Below, in pieces: positions 1 to 8,985 of a stretch of DNA of 64,000 bases. The notes under the pieces were generated by a model that saw nothing but the letters and a program-made list of their open reading frames with translations, ran no database searches and was not told the DNA's origin. Each line of letters starts with the position of its first letter. The stretch's first letter is position 1. A program made the position numbers and the translations under genes. Origin of the DNA: Methylopila sp. M107 (GTDB taxonomy: Bacteria > Pseudomonadota > Alphaproteobacteria > Rhizobiales > Methylopilaceae); assembly GCF_000384475.1 (NCBI RefSeq), contig NZ_ARWB01000001.1, positions 4,268,123 through 4,332,122 on the forward strand, written 5' to 3'.

Positions 1-634
1 CGGCCGCCAGATCCAGCTCGACCGCGTCGACGTCGGCCAGAAGGGCCCGAAGGAGCGCCGCGCGCTCGGCATGTGCTTCGCGCCCGAGGAGCGGCTCGGC
101 CATGCGGCGGTGCCCGGCATGGCGCTCTGGGAGAACACGCTGCTCTCCGCCGGCAAGGCCAACGATCTCGCGCGCGGCGGGCTGATCAGCCCGACCAACG
201 CCAACCGCTTCGCCGTTCAGGTGGTGGACGACCTGAAAGTGAAGACCGCGAGCGTGAAGTCAGCCGCGCGCTCGCTTTCTGGCGGCAACCTGCAGAAATT
301 CATCATGGGCCGCGAGATCATGCAGAACCCGAAGGTTCTGATCGCCTCCCAGCCGACATGGGGCGTCGACGCGGGCGCCGCGGCCGCGATTCACAAGATC
401 CTGCTCGATCTCGCGAAATCCGGCGCGGCCGTCGTCATCATCAGCCAGGACCTCGACGAGCTGTTCACCATCTCGACGCGCATCTCGGTGATCGCGGGCG
501 GCTACTTGTTCCCGAGTCAGCCGACCGAGGAACTGACGGTCGAGAAGCTCGGCGTCGCGATGGGGGGGCGCAGCAAGGAGATCGAGGCCGCCAAGGTGGC
601 GAAAGACGCCGTCGCGGAGCCCGCCCATGTTTAA
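1..634 (+). CDS. Purine/nucleoside-type ABC transporter ATP-binding protein, C-terminal part (5' end outside window)
   Basis: About 210 residues of the second nucleotide-binding domain of a duplicated sugar/nucleoside-type ATPase (RbsA/YufO class) are visible; the reading frame is open from base 2. The ABC signature LSGGNLQK is intact. The Walker B region reads ASQPTWGVD, where a catalytic ABC half would have DEP; this Q-type degeneracy is usual in the second half of the family. The protein would energise uptake by the two permeases that follow, with an 8-bp overlap into the next gene showing translational coupling. The BMP-type binding protein and guanine deaminase downstream suggest purine bases or nucleosides as substrate (inference). 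Confidence 0.88.
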   Translation, partial: GRQIQLDRVDVGQKGPKERRALGMCFAPEERLGHAAVPGMALWENTLLSAGKANDLARGGLISPTNANRFAVQVVDDLKVKTASVKSAARSLSGGNLQKFIMGREIMQNPKVLIASQPTWGVDAGAAAAIHKILLDLAKSGAAVVIISQDLDELFTISTRISVIAGGYLFPSQPTEELTVEKLGVAMGGRSKEIEAAKVAKDAVAEPAHV

Positions 635-1730
635 GCTCGTCCCGCGCAAGGAGCCGAACCGGGCGATGCTCTACGCGACGCCGTTCTTGGCGGTCGCGCT
701 CACGCTCGTCGCCGGATTCGTGCTGTTCACGCTGCTCGGGAAAGACCCGTTGCACGCGATGTACCTGATCTTCCTGAAGCCGCTGACGGACTTCAACAGC
801 CTCGCCGAGATGCTGGTGAAGGCGACGCCGCTGCTCTTGATCGCGGTCGGTCTCGCGATCGGCTTCCGCGCCGGCGTCTGGAATATTGGCGCGGAGGGCC
901 AGTTCACGATCGGCGCCGTCACCGGCGGCAGCGTCGCGCTCGCGGCCTATCCGGATGGCGGGCTGCTGCTCCTGCCCATGATGGCGATCGCGGGCGCGCT
1001 CGGCGGCATGGCGTGGGCCGCGATCCCGGCGTTCCTTCGAACGCGCTTCAACGCGAGCGAAATCCTCGTCTCGCTGATGCTGGTCTATGTCGCGACGTTG
1101 CTGCTGAGCCTGCTGGTGCACGGACCGTTGCGCGACCCCGAAGGCTTCAATTTCCCGGAGAGCCGGCTGTTCCAGGACGCCGCGATACTACCAAAACTCA
1201 TCCCCGACACCCGCGCCCATATCGGCTTCGTCGTCGGCCTGTTCGCGGTCGTCGCGGCCTATGTCTATCTCGAGCGGCTGATCGTCGGCTTCCAGGTCAA
1301 GGTTCTGGGCCAGGCCCCGCGCGCCGCCCGCTTCGCCGGCTATTCCGAGAAGAAGATCGTCTGGACCTGCTTCATGATCTCGGGCGGGCTCGCGGGGCTC
1401 GCCGGCCTGTTCGAGGCGGCGGGGCCGGTCGGTCAGCTCGTGCCCTCGCTCCCCGTCGGCTACGGTTTTACGGCGATCATCGTCGCCTTCCTCGGGCGGC
1501 TCCACCCGGTCGGCATCCTGTTCGCGTCGCTCCTGATGGCGCTCACCTATATCGGCGGCGAGACCGCCCAGATCGAGATGAGCCTGCCGTCGGCCACGAC
1601 CAGCGTCTTCCAGGGCATGCTGCTGTTCTTCCTGCTCGCGACCGACGTGCTGGTGAATTTCCGGATCGCCCGCACGGGCAAGCCGCTCGCGGCGCCGGCC
1701 GCCGCGCCAAAACTCAAGCCGGCCGAGTAG
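627..1730 (+). CDS. ABC transporter permease, nucleoside/purine type (BPD_transp_2), first subunit
   Basis: This 367-aa hydrophobic protein has the architecture of YufP/NupP-like permeases: a cytoplasmic N-terminus, then about eight or more membrane segments. The family hallmark, Gly-rich with NIGAEGQ (near residue 90), is clear. The ATG lies inside the last codons of the ATPase gene, overlapping by 8 bp. It should form the membrane heterodimer with the next permease. Substrate specificity is inferred from neighbours only. The C-terminus ends in an Ala/Pro-rich tail. Confidence 0.9.
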   Translation: MFKLVPRKEPNRAMLYATPFLAVALTLVAGFVLFTLLGKDPLHAMYLIFLKPLTDFNSLAEMLVKATPLLLIAVGLAIGFRAGVWNIGAEGQFTIGAVTGGSVALAAYPDGGLLLLPMMAIAGALGGMAWAAIPAFLRTRFNASEILVSLMLVYVATLLLSLLVHGPLRDPEGFNFPESRLFQDAAILPKLIPDTRAHIGFVVGLFAVVAAYVYLERLIVGFQVKVLGQAPRAARFAGYSEKKIVWTCFMISGGLAGLAGLFEAAGPVGQLVPSLPVGYGFTAIIVAFLGRLHPVGILFASLLMALTYIGGETAQIEMSLPSATTSVFQGMLLFFLLATDVLVNFRIARTGKPLAAPAAAPKLKPAE

Positions 1731-1741
1731 GAGCGCGCGCC

Positions 1742-2662
1742 ATGGACCTCCTGCTCAACATCCTGCTCGGCGTCGTGGTCGCGGCCACCCCGCTGGTGTT
1801 CGCCTCGATCGGCGAGCTCGTCACCGAGAAATCCGGCGTCCTCAACCTCGGCGTCGAGGGCATGATGATCATGGGCGCGGTCGCGGGCTTCGCCGGCACT
1901 GTCGGCACCGGCTCCTACGTCGCCGGCATCCTGATCGGCGCGTTCGCCGGCGTCGCCATGGCGTTCCTGTTCGGCGTGCTGACTCTGACGCTGATGTCGA
2001 ACCAGGTCGCCTGCGGGCTGGCGCTCACGCTGTTCGGGCTCGGGCTCTCGGCGCTGATCGGGCAGGCCTATTCGGGGATCTCGCTGCCGCAGTTCCCGCG
2101 CGTCGAGATTCCGCTCCTGACCGACATCCCGTTCATCGGGCCGCTCCTCTTCGGGCAGGACGCGCTGGTCTATCTGTCGCTGCTGCTGGTCGCGGGGGTC
2201 TACTGGTTCCTGAAAAGCACGCGCGCGGGGTTGATCCTGCGCGCGGTCGGCGAGAACCACGAGGCGGCGCATGGCATCGGCTATCCGGTGGTGCTGATCC
2301 GTTATCTCGCGGTGATGTTCGGCGGCGCCTGCGCGGGGCTCGGCGGGGCGTATCTCTCGCTCGTCCAGACGCCGCTCTGGGTCGAAAAGATGAGCGCGGG
2401 CCGCGGCTGGATCGCGCTCGCGCTGGTCGTGTTCGCCTCGTGGCGGCCGCTGCGGGCGCTCGGCGGCGCCTACCTTTTCGGCGGCATCACCATCCTGCAG
2501 CTTCACAGCCAGGCGCTCGGTCTCCAGATCGACCCGCAGATCCTGTCGATGCTCCCTTACGTCGCGACGATCCTCGTCCTCGTCCTGATCTCGCGCGACC
2601 GCGTGAAGATGAAGCTCAACGCGCCTTCCTGCCTCGGGAAGGTTTTCTACGCCACGAGCTGA
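1742..2662 (+). CDS. ABC transporter permease, nucleoside/purine type, second subunit
   Basis: This 306-aa polytopic protein starts [10 protein letters not shown] and carries the paralogous permease signature ending in NLGVEGMM, matching the second membrane subunit of BMP-dependent importers. A longer open frame exists upstream, but the ATG at 1742 follows a GGAG 11 bp after the previous stop and starts at the expected family N-terminus. It is part of the same operon as the ATPase, the first permease and the binding protein. Confidence 0.9.
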   Translation: MDLLLNILLGVVVAATPLVFASIGELVTEKSGVLNLGVEGMMIMGAVAGFAGTVGTGSYVAGILIGAFAGVAMAFLFGVLTLTLMSNQVACGLALTLFGLGLSALIGQAYSGISLPQFPRVEIPLLTDIPFIGPLLFGQDALVYLSLLLVAGVYWFLKSTRAGLILRAVGENHEAAHGIGYPVVLIRYLAVMFGGACAGLGGAYLSLVQTPLWVEKMSAGRGWIALALVVFASWRPLRALGGAYLFGGITILQLHSQALGLQIDPQILSMLPYVATILVLVLISRDRVKMKLNAPSCLGKVFYATS

Positions 2663-2710
2663 GGCGCGCGGCGGCTTTCAGTTTCGGTTTTCTGTTTCCA
2701 AGGAGTGCGA

Positions 2711-3805
2711 ATGATGACGGGCGTGACACGGAGACTTGCGGGGATCGGCCTCGTCGCGGCGCTGGCGGCGTTCACGGCGCCGATCCCGTCGGCGCGCGCC
2801 GACGAGCCGCTGAAGATCGCCTTCGTCTATGTCGGACCGATCGGCGACCATGGCTGGTCCTACCAGCACGAGGTCGGCCGCAAGGCGGTCGAGAAGGAGT
2901 TCGGCGACAAGGTGAAGACCACCTATGTCGAGAACGTCTCCGAAGGCCCCGACGCCGAGCGCGTCATCGCGCAGCTGGCGCAGGCCGGCAACAAGCTGAT
3001 CTTCACCACCTCGTTCGGCTTCATGAACCCGACCGTGAAGGTGGCGAGCCGGTTTCCGGGCGTGAAGTTCGAGCACGCGACCGGCTTCAAGACCGCGAAG
3101 AACCTCTCGATCTACAACGCCCGCTTCTATGAGGGCCGCTACATTATCGGCCAGATCGCGGCCAAGATGAGCAAGACCGGCACGATCGGCTACATCGCCT
3201 CGTTCCCCATTCCCGAAGTCGTGATGGGCATCAACGCCGCCTATCTCGGCGCGAAGTCCGTCAACCCGAACATCAAGATCAAGACCATCTGGGTGTCGAG
3301 CTGGTTCGACCCCGGCAAGGAGGCCGACGCCGCCAAGGCCCTGACCGACCAGGGCGCCGACGTGCTGATGCAGCACACGGACTCGCCGGCCGCGATGAAG
3401 CTCGCGGAAGAGCGCGGCATCTACGCGTTTGGCCAGGCCTCCGACATGGCGACCTTCGGTCCCAAGGCGCAGCTGACCTCGATCGTCGACGACTGGAACT
3501 ACTACTACGTCGACCGCGTGAAGGCCGTGATGGACGGCAGCTGGGCCACCAAGGACACCTGGGACGGCCTGAAGCAGAAGATGGTCGAGCTCGCGCCTTA
3601 CGGGGCTGCGGTGCCGGAGGATGTCAGGAAGCTCGCCGACGAGACCAAGGCGAAGATCATCTCGGGCGAGTTCCACCCGTTCACCGGACCGCTCGCGAAG
3701 CAGGACGGCACGCCCTGGCTGAAGGACGGCGAAAAGGCCCCGGACAAGGACCTGCTGTCGATGAACTTCTTCGTCCAGGGCGTCGAAGGCTCGCTGCCGA
3801 AGTAG
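2711..3805 (+). CDS. BMP-family ABC transporter substrate-binding protein
   Basis: This 364-aa periplasmic binding protein opens with a Sec signal peptide (hydrophobic core at residues 8-24, likely cleavage after SARA). The mature part begins with the BMP/PnrA pattern IAFVYVGPIGDHGW and continues with the family's two-lobe fold (GYIASFPIPEV, TDSPAA, FGQASDM). The ATG is 5 nt after an AAGGAG at 2700-2705; an upstream in-frame GTG overlaps that site and is unlikely. BMP proteins bind nucleosides or purines, and the guanine deaminase downstream supports a purine ligand (inference). Confidence 0.92.
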   Translation: MMTGVTRRLAGIGLVAALAAFTAPIPSARADEPLKIAFVYVGPIGDHGWSYQHEVGRKAVEKEFGDKVKTTYVENVSEGPDAERVIAQLAQAGNKLIFTTSFGFMNPTVKVASRFPGVKFEHATGFKTAKNLSIYNARFYEGRYIIGQIAAKMSKTGTIGYIASFPIPEVVMGINAAYLGAKSVNPNIKIKTIWVSSWFDPGKEADAAKALTDQGADVLMQHTDSPAAMKLAEERGIYAFGQASDMATFGPKAQLTSIVDDWNYYYVDRVKAVMDGSWATKDTWDGLKQKMVELAPYGAAVPEDVRKLADETKAKIISGEFHPFTGPLAKQDGTPWLKDGEKAPDKDLLSMNFFVQGVEGSLPK

Positions 3806-3837
3806 GATCAGGGCCGCCATGAGCCTCAACGCCAAGG

Positions 3838-4142
3838 CTCGTCGTGCCCCGGCTCGTCCGGGGCATCCAGCCCTCCGTTCCCTGCGCGATCGTGTCAACG
3901 ACGAGCGCGGGTCTTCACCTCTCCCCAGCGGGGAGAGGTCGGGAGGCGAAGCCGAGCGGGTGAGGGGGATCGGGGGTCTCCGGAAATGGCGACGCCCCCT
4001 CACCCGACCCTTCGGGCCGACCTCTCCCCGCTGGGGAGAGGTGAAGGGCGGCATCCCGTCATTCGGGCGGTCGCTCTGCAATCTAATCGCGGCGTTTCGT
4101 GATCTGGCCCGGATCCCCCGGACAAGTCGGGGGATGACGGTG
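3838..4142. repeat. Intergenic palindromic repeat cluster (both families)
   Basis: The 360-bp gap between the binding protein and guaD holds no gene. It contains a CCCCGG/CCGGGG hairpin near 3848, a unit with CCTCTCCCC-agc-GGGGAGAGG arms (3918-3939), its inverted partner (3995-4046, also with the CCCCCTCACCCG tail), and a second hairpin with CCCCCG/CGGGGG arms at 4114-4135. The two CTCTCCCC units face each other, so the whole block can fold on itself. The same units recur in other gaps of this window. Confidence 0.8.
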
Positions 4143-4165
4143 GGTTTCGGTATGACAGCCGCGAC

Positions 4166-5500
4166 ATGACCGTCTCCGCCCCCTTCGCGATCCGCGGTCG
4201 GACGTTGGCCTTCAAGGCCGACCCGTTTCGCGTCCCCGTCGAGGACGCCGTGTCGGCGAACGACGACGGCGCCGTGGTGGTGCGGGACGGAAAAATCGTC
4301 GAGGTCGGGCCGGCGCACGAGGTGCTGGCGCATCATCCAGGCGTCGCGGTCGAGGCCTATGGGCCGGACGCGTTGATCATGGCGGGCTTCGTCGACAGCC
4401 ACGCACACTACCCGCAGCTCGAAATCATCGGCTCCTATGGCGAGCAGCTGCTCGAATGGCTCGAGACCTACACGTTCCCGACCGAGACGAAGTACGCCGA
4501 CTTCCAGTACGCCCGCGCCGGGGCCGAGACCTATCTCGACCTTGCGCTGTCGAACGGGATCACCTCGGCCTCGGTGTTCTCCGCCACCTATCCGGCCTCC
4601 GTCGACGCGCTGTTCGAGGGCGCGCTGGCGCGCGGCATGCGGATCGTCACGGGCAAGAACCTGATGGACCGCAACTGCCCGGTCGCGCTGCGCGATACGG
4701 CGGTTGGCGGCTACGAGCAGTCCGAGGCGTTGATCGCCAAGTGGCACGGGAAAGGGCGCCTGACCTATGCGGTCACGCCGCGCTTCGCCGTCACCTCGAC
4801 GCCCGAGCAGCTCGAGTCCGCCGGCGCGCTCTGGCGCGCGCATCCGACGACGCTGATGCAGACCCATATGTCGGAGAACCACGCCGAGATCCGGTGGGTC
4901 CGCGAGCTTTACCCCGAAGCGCCAGACTATCTCGGCGCCTATGAGGCGTTCGGGCTGATCGGGGAGGGGGCGAATTTCGGCCACTGCATCCACCTGACCG
5001 AGCGCGAGATCGCGCGGCTGAAGGAGACGGGCTCGGCGATCTCGCACTGCCCGACCTCGAACGCCTTCATCGGCTCGGGACTGTTCGACATGCAGGGCCT
5101 GCGCGATTGCGACGACCCGATCCGCGTCGGGCTCGCGACCGACATCGGCGGCGGCTCCTCGCTCTCGATGTTCGACACGATGAAGGCGGCCTACGAGATC
5201 GCGCAGCTGCGCGGCTATTCGCTCCATCCGATCAAGGCGTTTTGGCTCGCCACCGTGGGCAGCGCCGGAGCGCTGCGCATGGACGGCAAGGTCGGCAATC
5301 TCGCGGCCGGCTACGAGGCGGACATCGTGGTGCTCGATCTGCACTCGACCCCGATCGTCCGGCGCCGGATGCGGGAGGCGGACAGCCTGTCCGAGGCGCT
5401 GTTCATCCAGATGATTCTCGCCGACGACCGCGCCGTTCGCGCGACCTATGTGGCGGGCCGGAAATTGCATGACCGGGACCAGACCCATGTGGACCGCTAG
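4166..5500 (+). CDS. guaD: Guanine deaminase
   Basis: This 444-aa amidohydrolase converts guanine to xanthine plus ammonia. The metal-binding HxH is at 79-81 (DSHAHYPQ). The guanine deaminase signatures RNCP, QTHMSEN (H234, E237), GHCIHL (H273) and ATDIGGG (D326) are all present in order, so a complete zinc site is expected. Length is typical of bacterial GuaD. It lies between the purine-type importer and urate hydroxylase, so the string could take imported guanine towards urate; xanthine dehydrogenase is not in the window. Confidence 0.95.
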   Translation: MTVSAPFAIRGRTLAFKADPFRVPVEDAVSANDDGAVVVRDGKIVEVGPAHEVLAHHPGVAVEAYGPDALIMAGFVDSHAHYPQLEIIGSYGEQLLEWLETYTFPTETKYADFQYARAGAETYLDLALSNGITSASVFSATYPASVDALFEGALARGMRIVTGKNLMDRNCPVALRDTAVGGYEQSEALIAKWHGKGRLTYAVTPRFAVTSTPEQLESAGALWRAHPTTLMQTHMSENHAEIRWVRELYPEAPDYLGAYEAFGLIGEGANFGHCIHLTEREIARLKETGSAISHCPTSNAFIGSGLFDMQGLRDCDDPIRVGLATDIGGGSSLSMFDTMKAAYEIAQLRGYSLHPIKAFWLATVGSAGALRMDGKVGNLAAGYEADIVVLDLHSTPIVRRRMREADSLSEALFIQMILADDRAVRATYVAGRKLHDRDQTHVDR

Positions 5501-5514
5501 GATGAACCGCGCCT

Positions 5515-5607
5515 GTCATGCCCGCGCTTGCGGGCATCCACGACTTTCTACCGAACGGTCCGCTCGACGCCAAAGTCGTGGATACCCGGCTGCGCCGGGC
5601 ATGACGG
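5515..5607. repeat. CATGCCCG-type inverted repeat
   Basis: The 154-bp gap between guaD and puuD carries two facing arms: CATGCCCG...GGGCATCCACGACTTT and AAAGTCGTGGATACCCG...CGGGCATG. Together they form a long imperfect stem with a loop of about 30 nt. Each arm also contains a small GC hairpin. Copies of this element occur near 25.4, 46.6, 54.6, 60.9 and 63.65 kb. Confidence 0.8.
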
Positions 5608-5654
5608 GGGAGTTTGCTCCCGCGCGCCGACTCCATTTTCGGGGAGCCTGAGCC

Positions 5655-6848
5655 GTGGACGCCATCTTCTGGGAGTGGCTCAGCTTCTTCGTGCGATGGA
5701 CGCACGTGATGGCCGGGATCGCGTGGATCGGCTCGTCATTCTACTTCGTCCACCTCGACCAGAGCCTGAAGCAGCGGCCGAGCCTGCCTGACAAGGCCTA
5801 TGGCGACGAGTGGCAGGTCCATGGCGGCGGCTTCTACCACATGGTCAAATATCTGGTGGCGCCGCCGCAGCTGCCCGAGCACGTCACCTGGTTCAAATGG
5901 GAGGCCTACGCCACCTGGCTGTCGGGCGCAGCGCTGCTCGTCATCGTCTATTATCTCGGCGCCCGGCTCTACCTGATCGATCCGGGCGTGATGGACATCC
6001 ATCCGATCACCGCGGTCGCCTACAGCCTCGGGGGAATCTTCCTCGGCTGGTTCATCTACAACGAGATGTGCGAGTCCGATCTCGCGAAGAGCGACCTCAG
6101 GCTGGCGCTCTCCGCCTTCGCCATGATCGTCGCCTTCGCGCTGATCTATTCCTTCGTGTTCTCGGGCCGCGGGGCCTTCATGCAGGTCGGCGTGATCATG
6201 GGCACGATCATGGCTGCGAACGTGTTCTTCGTGATCATCCCGAACCAGCGCAAGGTCGTGGCGTCGCTGAAGGCCGGCGAGGCGCCGGACCCGACGCTCG
6301 GGCAAAAGGGCAAGCAGCGCTCGCTGCACAACAACTATCTGACATTGCCCGTCGTATTCGTGATGATCGGCAACCATTACCCGCTCGCCTTCGCGACGCG
6401 GTTCTCGTGGCTCATCCTCGCGCTCGTGATCGTGATGGGCGTCTCGATCCGGCACTTCTACAACACGCGGCACCGCGGCCTGCCGTCGCCCTGGTGGACA
6501 TGGGGGATCACGGCGGCCTGCGGCCTCGCCATCATGTGGCTGTCGAGCATGGGTCCGGCGCCCGTGCGCGCCGCCGTCGCCGAGATCGAGCGGACGGAAC
6601 TGGCCGAGGCCGCGGAAGGCGTGGTCCAGACCCGCTGCAGCATGTGCCACGCCGAAAAACCGCTGTGGCCGGGGGTCGGCGCCGCGCCCAAGGGCGTGAA
6701 GCTCGAAACGCTGGAGGAACTGGCGCAACACGGCGGCGGCGTGCGCGTCGCGGCGATCCTCACCCACTCCATGCCGCCCGGCAACATCACCGAAATCACG
6801 CCCGACGAACGGGAAACCCTCGACCGGTGGCTGACGGGCGCGCGATGA
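5655..6848 (+). CDS. puuD: Membrane-bound urate hydroxylase with C-terminal cytochrome c
   Basis: This 397-aa protein matches PuuD: an N-terminal integral-membrane urate hydroxylase domain of about eight helices with the conserved start (WLSFFVRWTHVMAGIAWIG) and a C-terminal c-type heme motif CSMCH at 328-332. Known PuuD oxidises urate to 5-hydroxyisourate and passes electrons to the respiratory chain, unlike soluble uricases. The start is GTG, 9-10 nt after GGGGAG. It follows guaD, completing a partial guanine-to-urate catabolic block. Confidence 0.93.
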   Translation: MDAIFWEWLSFFVRWTHVMAGIAWIGSSFYFVHLDQSLKQRPSLPDKAYGDEWQVHGGGFYHMVKYLVAPPQLPEHVTWFKWEAYATWLSGAALLVIVYYLGARLYLIDPGVMDIHPITAVAYSLGGIFLGWFIYNEMCESDLAKSDLRLALSAFAMIVAFALIYSFVFSGRGAFMQVGVIMGTIMAANVFFVIIPNQRKVVASLKAGEAPDPTLGQKGKQRSLHNNYLTLPVVFVMIGNHYPLAFATRFSWLILALVIVMGVSIRHFYNTRHRGLPSPWWTWGITAACGLAIMWLSSMGPAPVRAAVAEIERTELAEAAEGVVQTRCSMCHAEKPLWPGVGAAPKGVKLETLEELAQHGGGVRVAAILTHSMPPGNITEITPDERETLDRWLTGAR

Positions 6849-7071
6849 AGCGCTCCACTCGCTGACGCTCAGCGGAAGGTCCGCGATCCGCTGCGGCCGG
6901 CGATCACGCGCCGATCGTCCGCCGGCCACAGCGGCCCGATCGCACATCATCGCCTTCCGCATGGATTGTCGGAAAGCGCCGGGCGGACCATTGTGCCGGC
7001 AGCGCGTGCGACTCCGGCCCGCCCGCGCCGCGCGTATCGCCGAGCAACGGTCCGGACCCTATGTCGAGCCC

Positions 7072-7374
7072 ATGATCCGCTTCCTGTTCCGACTTCTTGG
7101 CTTTCTCGTTCTCGCAGGCGGTTTCGTCGCCCTGGTGGTCGATGGGACGCGGGCGGTCGCGTCCGGCGCCTGGGATTTCACCAAGACCGAGACCTCCTGG
7201 GCGGCGTTCTCGCCGCAGACGCTGCAGAGCGCGCGCGAACTGGTCGGCGAGCCGGGCGCGGCGGCGTTCGGCTGGCTCGTCGCCCAACCGACCGCTCTGG
7301 TGCTGGGCGTGCTCGGCGTGTTGCTGATGCTGCTCGGCCGCCGTCGCCGTCGCACAGTCGGCGTGGTGCCTTAA
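7072..7374 (+). CDS. Small two-helix membrane protein of unknown function
   Basis: This 100-aa protein has a hydrophobic segment at about residues 4-24, a central polar stretch beginning DGTRAVASGAWDFTKT, and a second hydrophobic segment near the C-terminus followed by a run of five arginines. I recognise this as the type of short conserved membrane protein common in Hyphomicrobiales, without a known role. The ATG at 7072 is preferred over an upstream in-frame ATG at 6961 because the extra residues are Arg/Ala-rich and lack family character. Confidence 0.6.
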   Translation: MIRFLFRLLGFLVLAGGFVALVVDGTRAVASGAWDFTKTETSWAAFSPQTLQSARELVGEPGAAAFGWLVAQPTALVLGVLGVLLMLLGRRRRRTVGVVP

Positions 7375-7510
7375 GCGAAAGGATCGAGACGGAGCGCGCG
7401 GCGTTCCGCGCGCGGCCTGACGTCTCAGCCTGCGGAGGCGGGTTGCCCGACGGCTGTCGCCGTGCGATGCGCTCTGCTTGTTGAAGCTCAATGGACTGAC
7501 GGGGGCAAGC

Positions 7511-8122
7511 TTGGCCAACAACGCGATCGAACGGACGCTCGAGCGCGGGCTGTTTGCGAGCCGCTGGCTCATGGCGCCCTTCTATGTGGGCCTGGCGCTC
7601 GCGCTCGCCGTGCTGCTCGCCAAGTTCGGCCAAGAGCTGCTGCACTTCATCACGCATGTGTTCGAAGCGACCGAGAGCCAGGTCATCCTTGGCATCCTGT
7701 CGCTGATCGACCTGTCGCTGACCGCAAACCTCGTTCTGCTGGTGATCTTCTCGGGCTACGAGAATTTCGTCTCGCGTATGGATCTTAAGGACCAGACCGA
7801 GCGCCCGGAATGGATGGGCAAGATCGACTTCTCGGGGCTCAAGCTGAAGCTGCTCGCCTCGATCGTGGCGATCTCGGCGATCCAGCTGCTGAAGGCCTTC
7901 ATGGATCTCGGCTCCGCAAGCGACCGGGATCTGTGGTGGATGGTCGTCGTGCACGCGATCTTCGTCGGGTCCGGCATCCTGCTCGCGCTGTCCGACTGGG
8001 TCAGCGACCACGCGCACTACATCGAGGCCAAGGCCCACATCCTGCACAAGCAGCACCACGTCGACGAGACTGACGAGGTCGCCGACGAGCAGGCGCCTGC
8101 CGCGAAAGCGAACGGCCACTGA
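7511..8122 (+). CDS. UPF0114 (YqhA) family membrane protein
   Basis: This 203-aa protein aligns with E. coli YqhA: the pattern FASRWLMAPFYVGLALAL near the start, then LSLIDLSLTANLVLLVIFSGYENFVS and a C-terminal pair of helices. Three to four membrane spans are expected. Function is unknown for the family. The TTG at 7511 is chosen because GGGGG at 7501-7505 provides a plausible ribosome site; TTG codons at 7478 and 7481 are alternatives. The C-terminal tail is His- and acid-rich. Confidence 0.82.
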   Translation: MANNAIERTLERGLFASRWLMAPFYVGLALALAVLLAKFGQELLHFITHVFEATESQVILGILSLIDLSLTANLVLLVIFSGYENFVSRMDLKDQTERPEWMGKIDFSGLKLKLLASIVAISAIQLLKAFMDLGSASDRDLWWMVVVHAIFVGSGILLALSDWVSDHAHYIEAKAHILHKQHHVDETDEVADEQAPAAKANGH

Positions 8123-8160
8123 ACCGCCGCTTGGCCTGAGGCGCCCGCTTCGTTTAAGAC

Positions 8161-8976
8161 ATGCGCGCTTCTGCGGGCGGCGACAGGCCGTCCGCGCCGA
8201 CGGCCGGTGACATGAACGACAGCTTCACAGAAAAGCTCGGCGAGATCCGTCGCGAGATCGACCGGATCGACGAGGCGATGCACCTGCTCCTGATGGAGCG
8301 CGGGGCGGTCATCGACCGGCTCGTCGAGGTCAAGCGCACGTCGGAATCCGGCTCGGCCTTCCGGCCGCAGCGCGAGGCCGACATGATGCGCCGGCTCGCG
8401 GCGCGGCATCACGGCCGCCTTCCGCTCGCCACCGCCGAACATCTGTGGCGCACCATCATCGCCACCTTCACCCACGTCCAGGCGCCGTTCGCGATGCATG
8501 TCGAGCAGGGCCCGGACGCGCTCGAAATGCACGATCTCGCCCGGTTCCATGTCGGCTTCGACGTGCCGCTCACCGGGCACGCGACCCCCGGCCGCGTGGT
8601 CGCGGCGGTCGCCGGCTCGACCGGCGATCTCGGTCTCGTGCGGATCAATCCGGAGCCGGTCTCCGCCTGGTGGGAGACGCTCGGGGGCGACGGTCCCCAG
8701 ATCATGGCCCGGCTGCCCTTCGTGCGCGCCGAAGGGCATCCCGCCCCGACGCCGGCGCTCGTCATCGCGCGGCCGCTCGGCGACGCCGCGGCTTCGGACG
8801 TGACGGTCTGGTCCGTGGTGGACGACGGCGACGCCGAACTGCCCGAAGGCGCGGAAACGCTGCTGACCGTCGTGCGGAACGGCCGCCGCAGCCGGCTCGT
8901 GGCCGCATTCGGGTCCGAGCCGCCGGCGCAGGGCGCCGCGCGGGTCGGCGGCTACGCGGCGCCCGCCGCGATCTGA
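8161..8976 (+). CDS. Chorismate mutase (AroQ domain) with C-terminal extension
   Basis: This protein is 271 aa from the first ATG, or 254 aa from Met18 (base 8212); neither has a clear Shine-Dalgarno site. Residues 20-105 are an AroQ-type helical chorismate mutase (EIRREIDRIDEAMHLLLMERGAVIDRLVEVK). The remaining 165 residues have no obvious ACT or prephenate dehydratase catalytic motif that I can name. It converts chorismate to prephenate, and the next two genes would carry prephenate onward. The nine-base gap to hisC suggests co-transcription. Confidence 0.85.
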   Translation: MRASAGGDRPSAPTAGDMNDSFTEKLGEIRREIDRIDEAMHLLLMERGAVIDRLVEVKRTSESGSAFRPQREADMMRRLAARHHGRLPLATAEHLWRTIIATFTHVQAPFAMHVEQGPDALEMHDLARFHVGFDVPLTGHATPGRVVAAVAGSTGDLGLVRINPEPVSAWWETLGGDGPQIMARLPFVRAEGHPAPTPALVIARPLGDAAASDVTVWSVVDDGDAELPEGAETLLTVVRNGRRSRLVAAFGSEPPAQGAARVGGYAAPAAI

Positions 8977-8985
8977 GGCGAACAC

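Noticed and set aside
2678-5488. 936-residue open frame on the minus strand over the BMP and guaD genes
   Set aside because: Antisense shadow: Arg/His/Asp-rich, no domain, and it crosses the repeat gap between two well-supported plus-strand genes.
6849-7071. tRNA or small RNA between puuD and the small membrane protein
   Set aside because: No acceptor stem/TTC loop pattern or other RNA signature could be found in the 220-bp gap.
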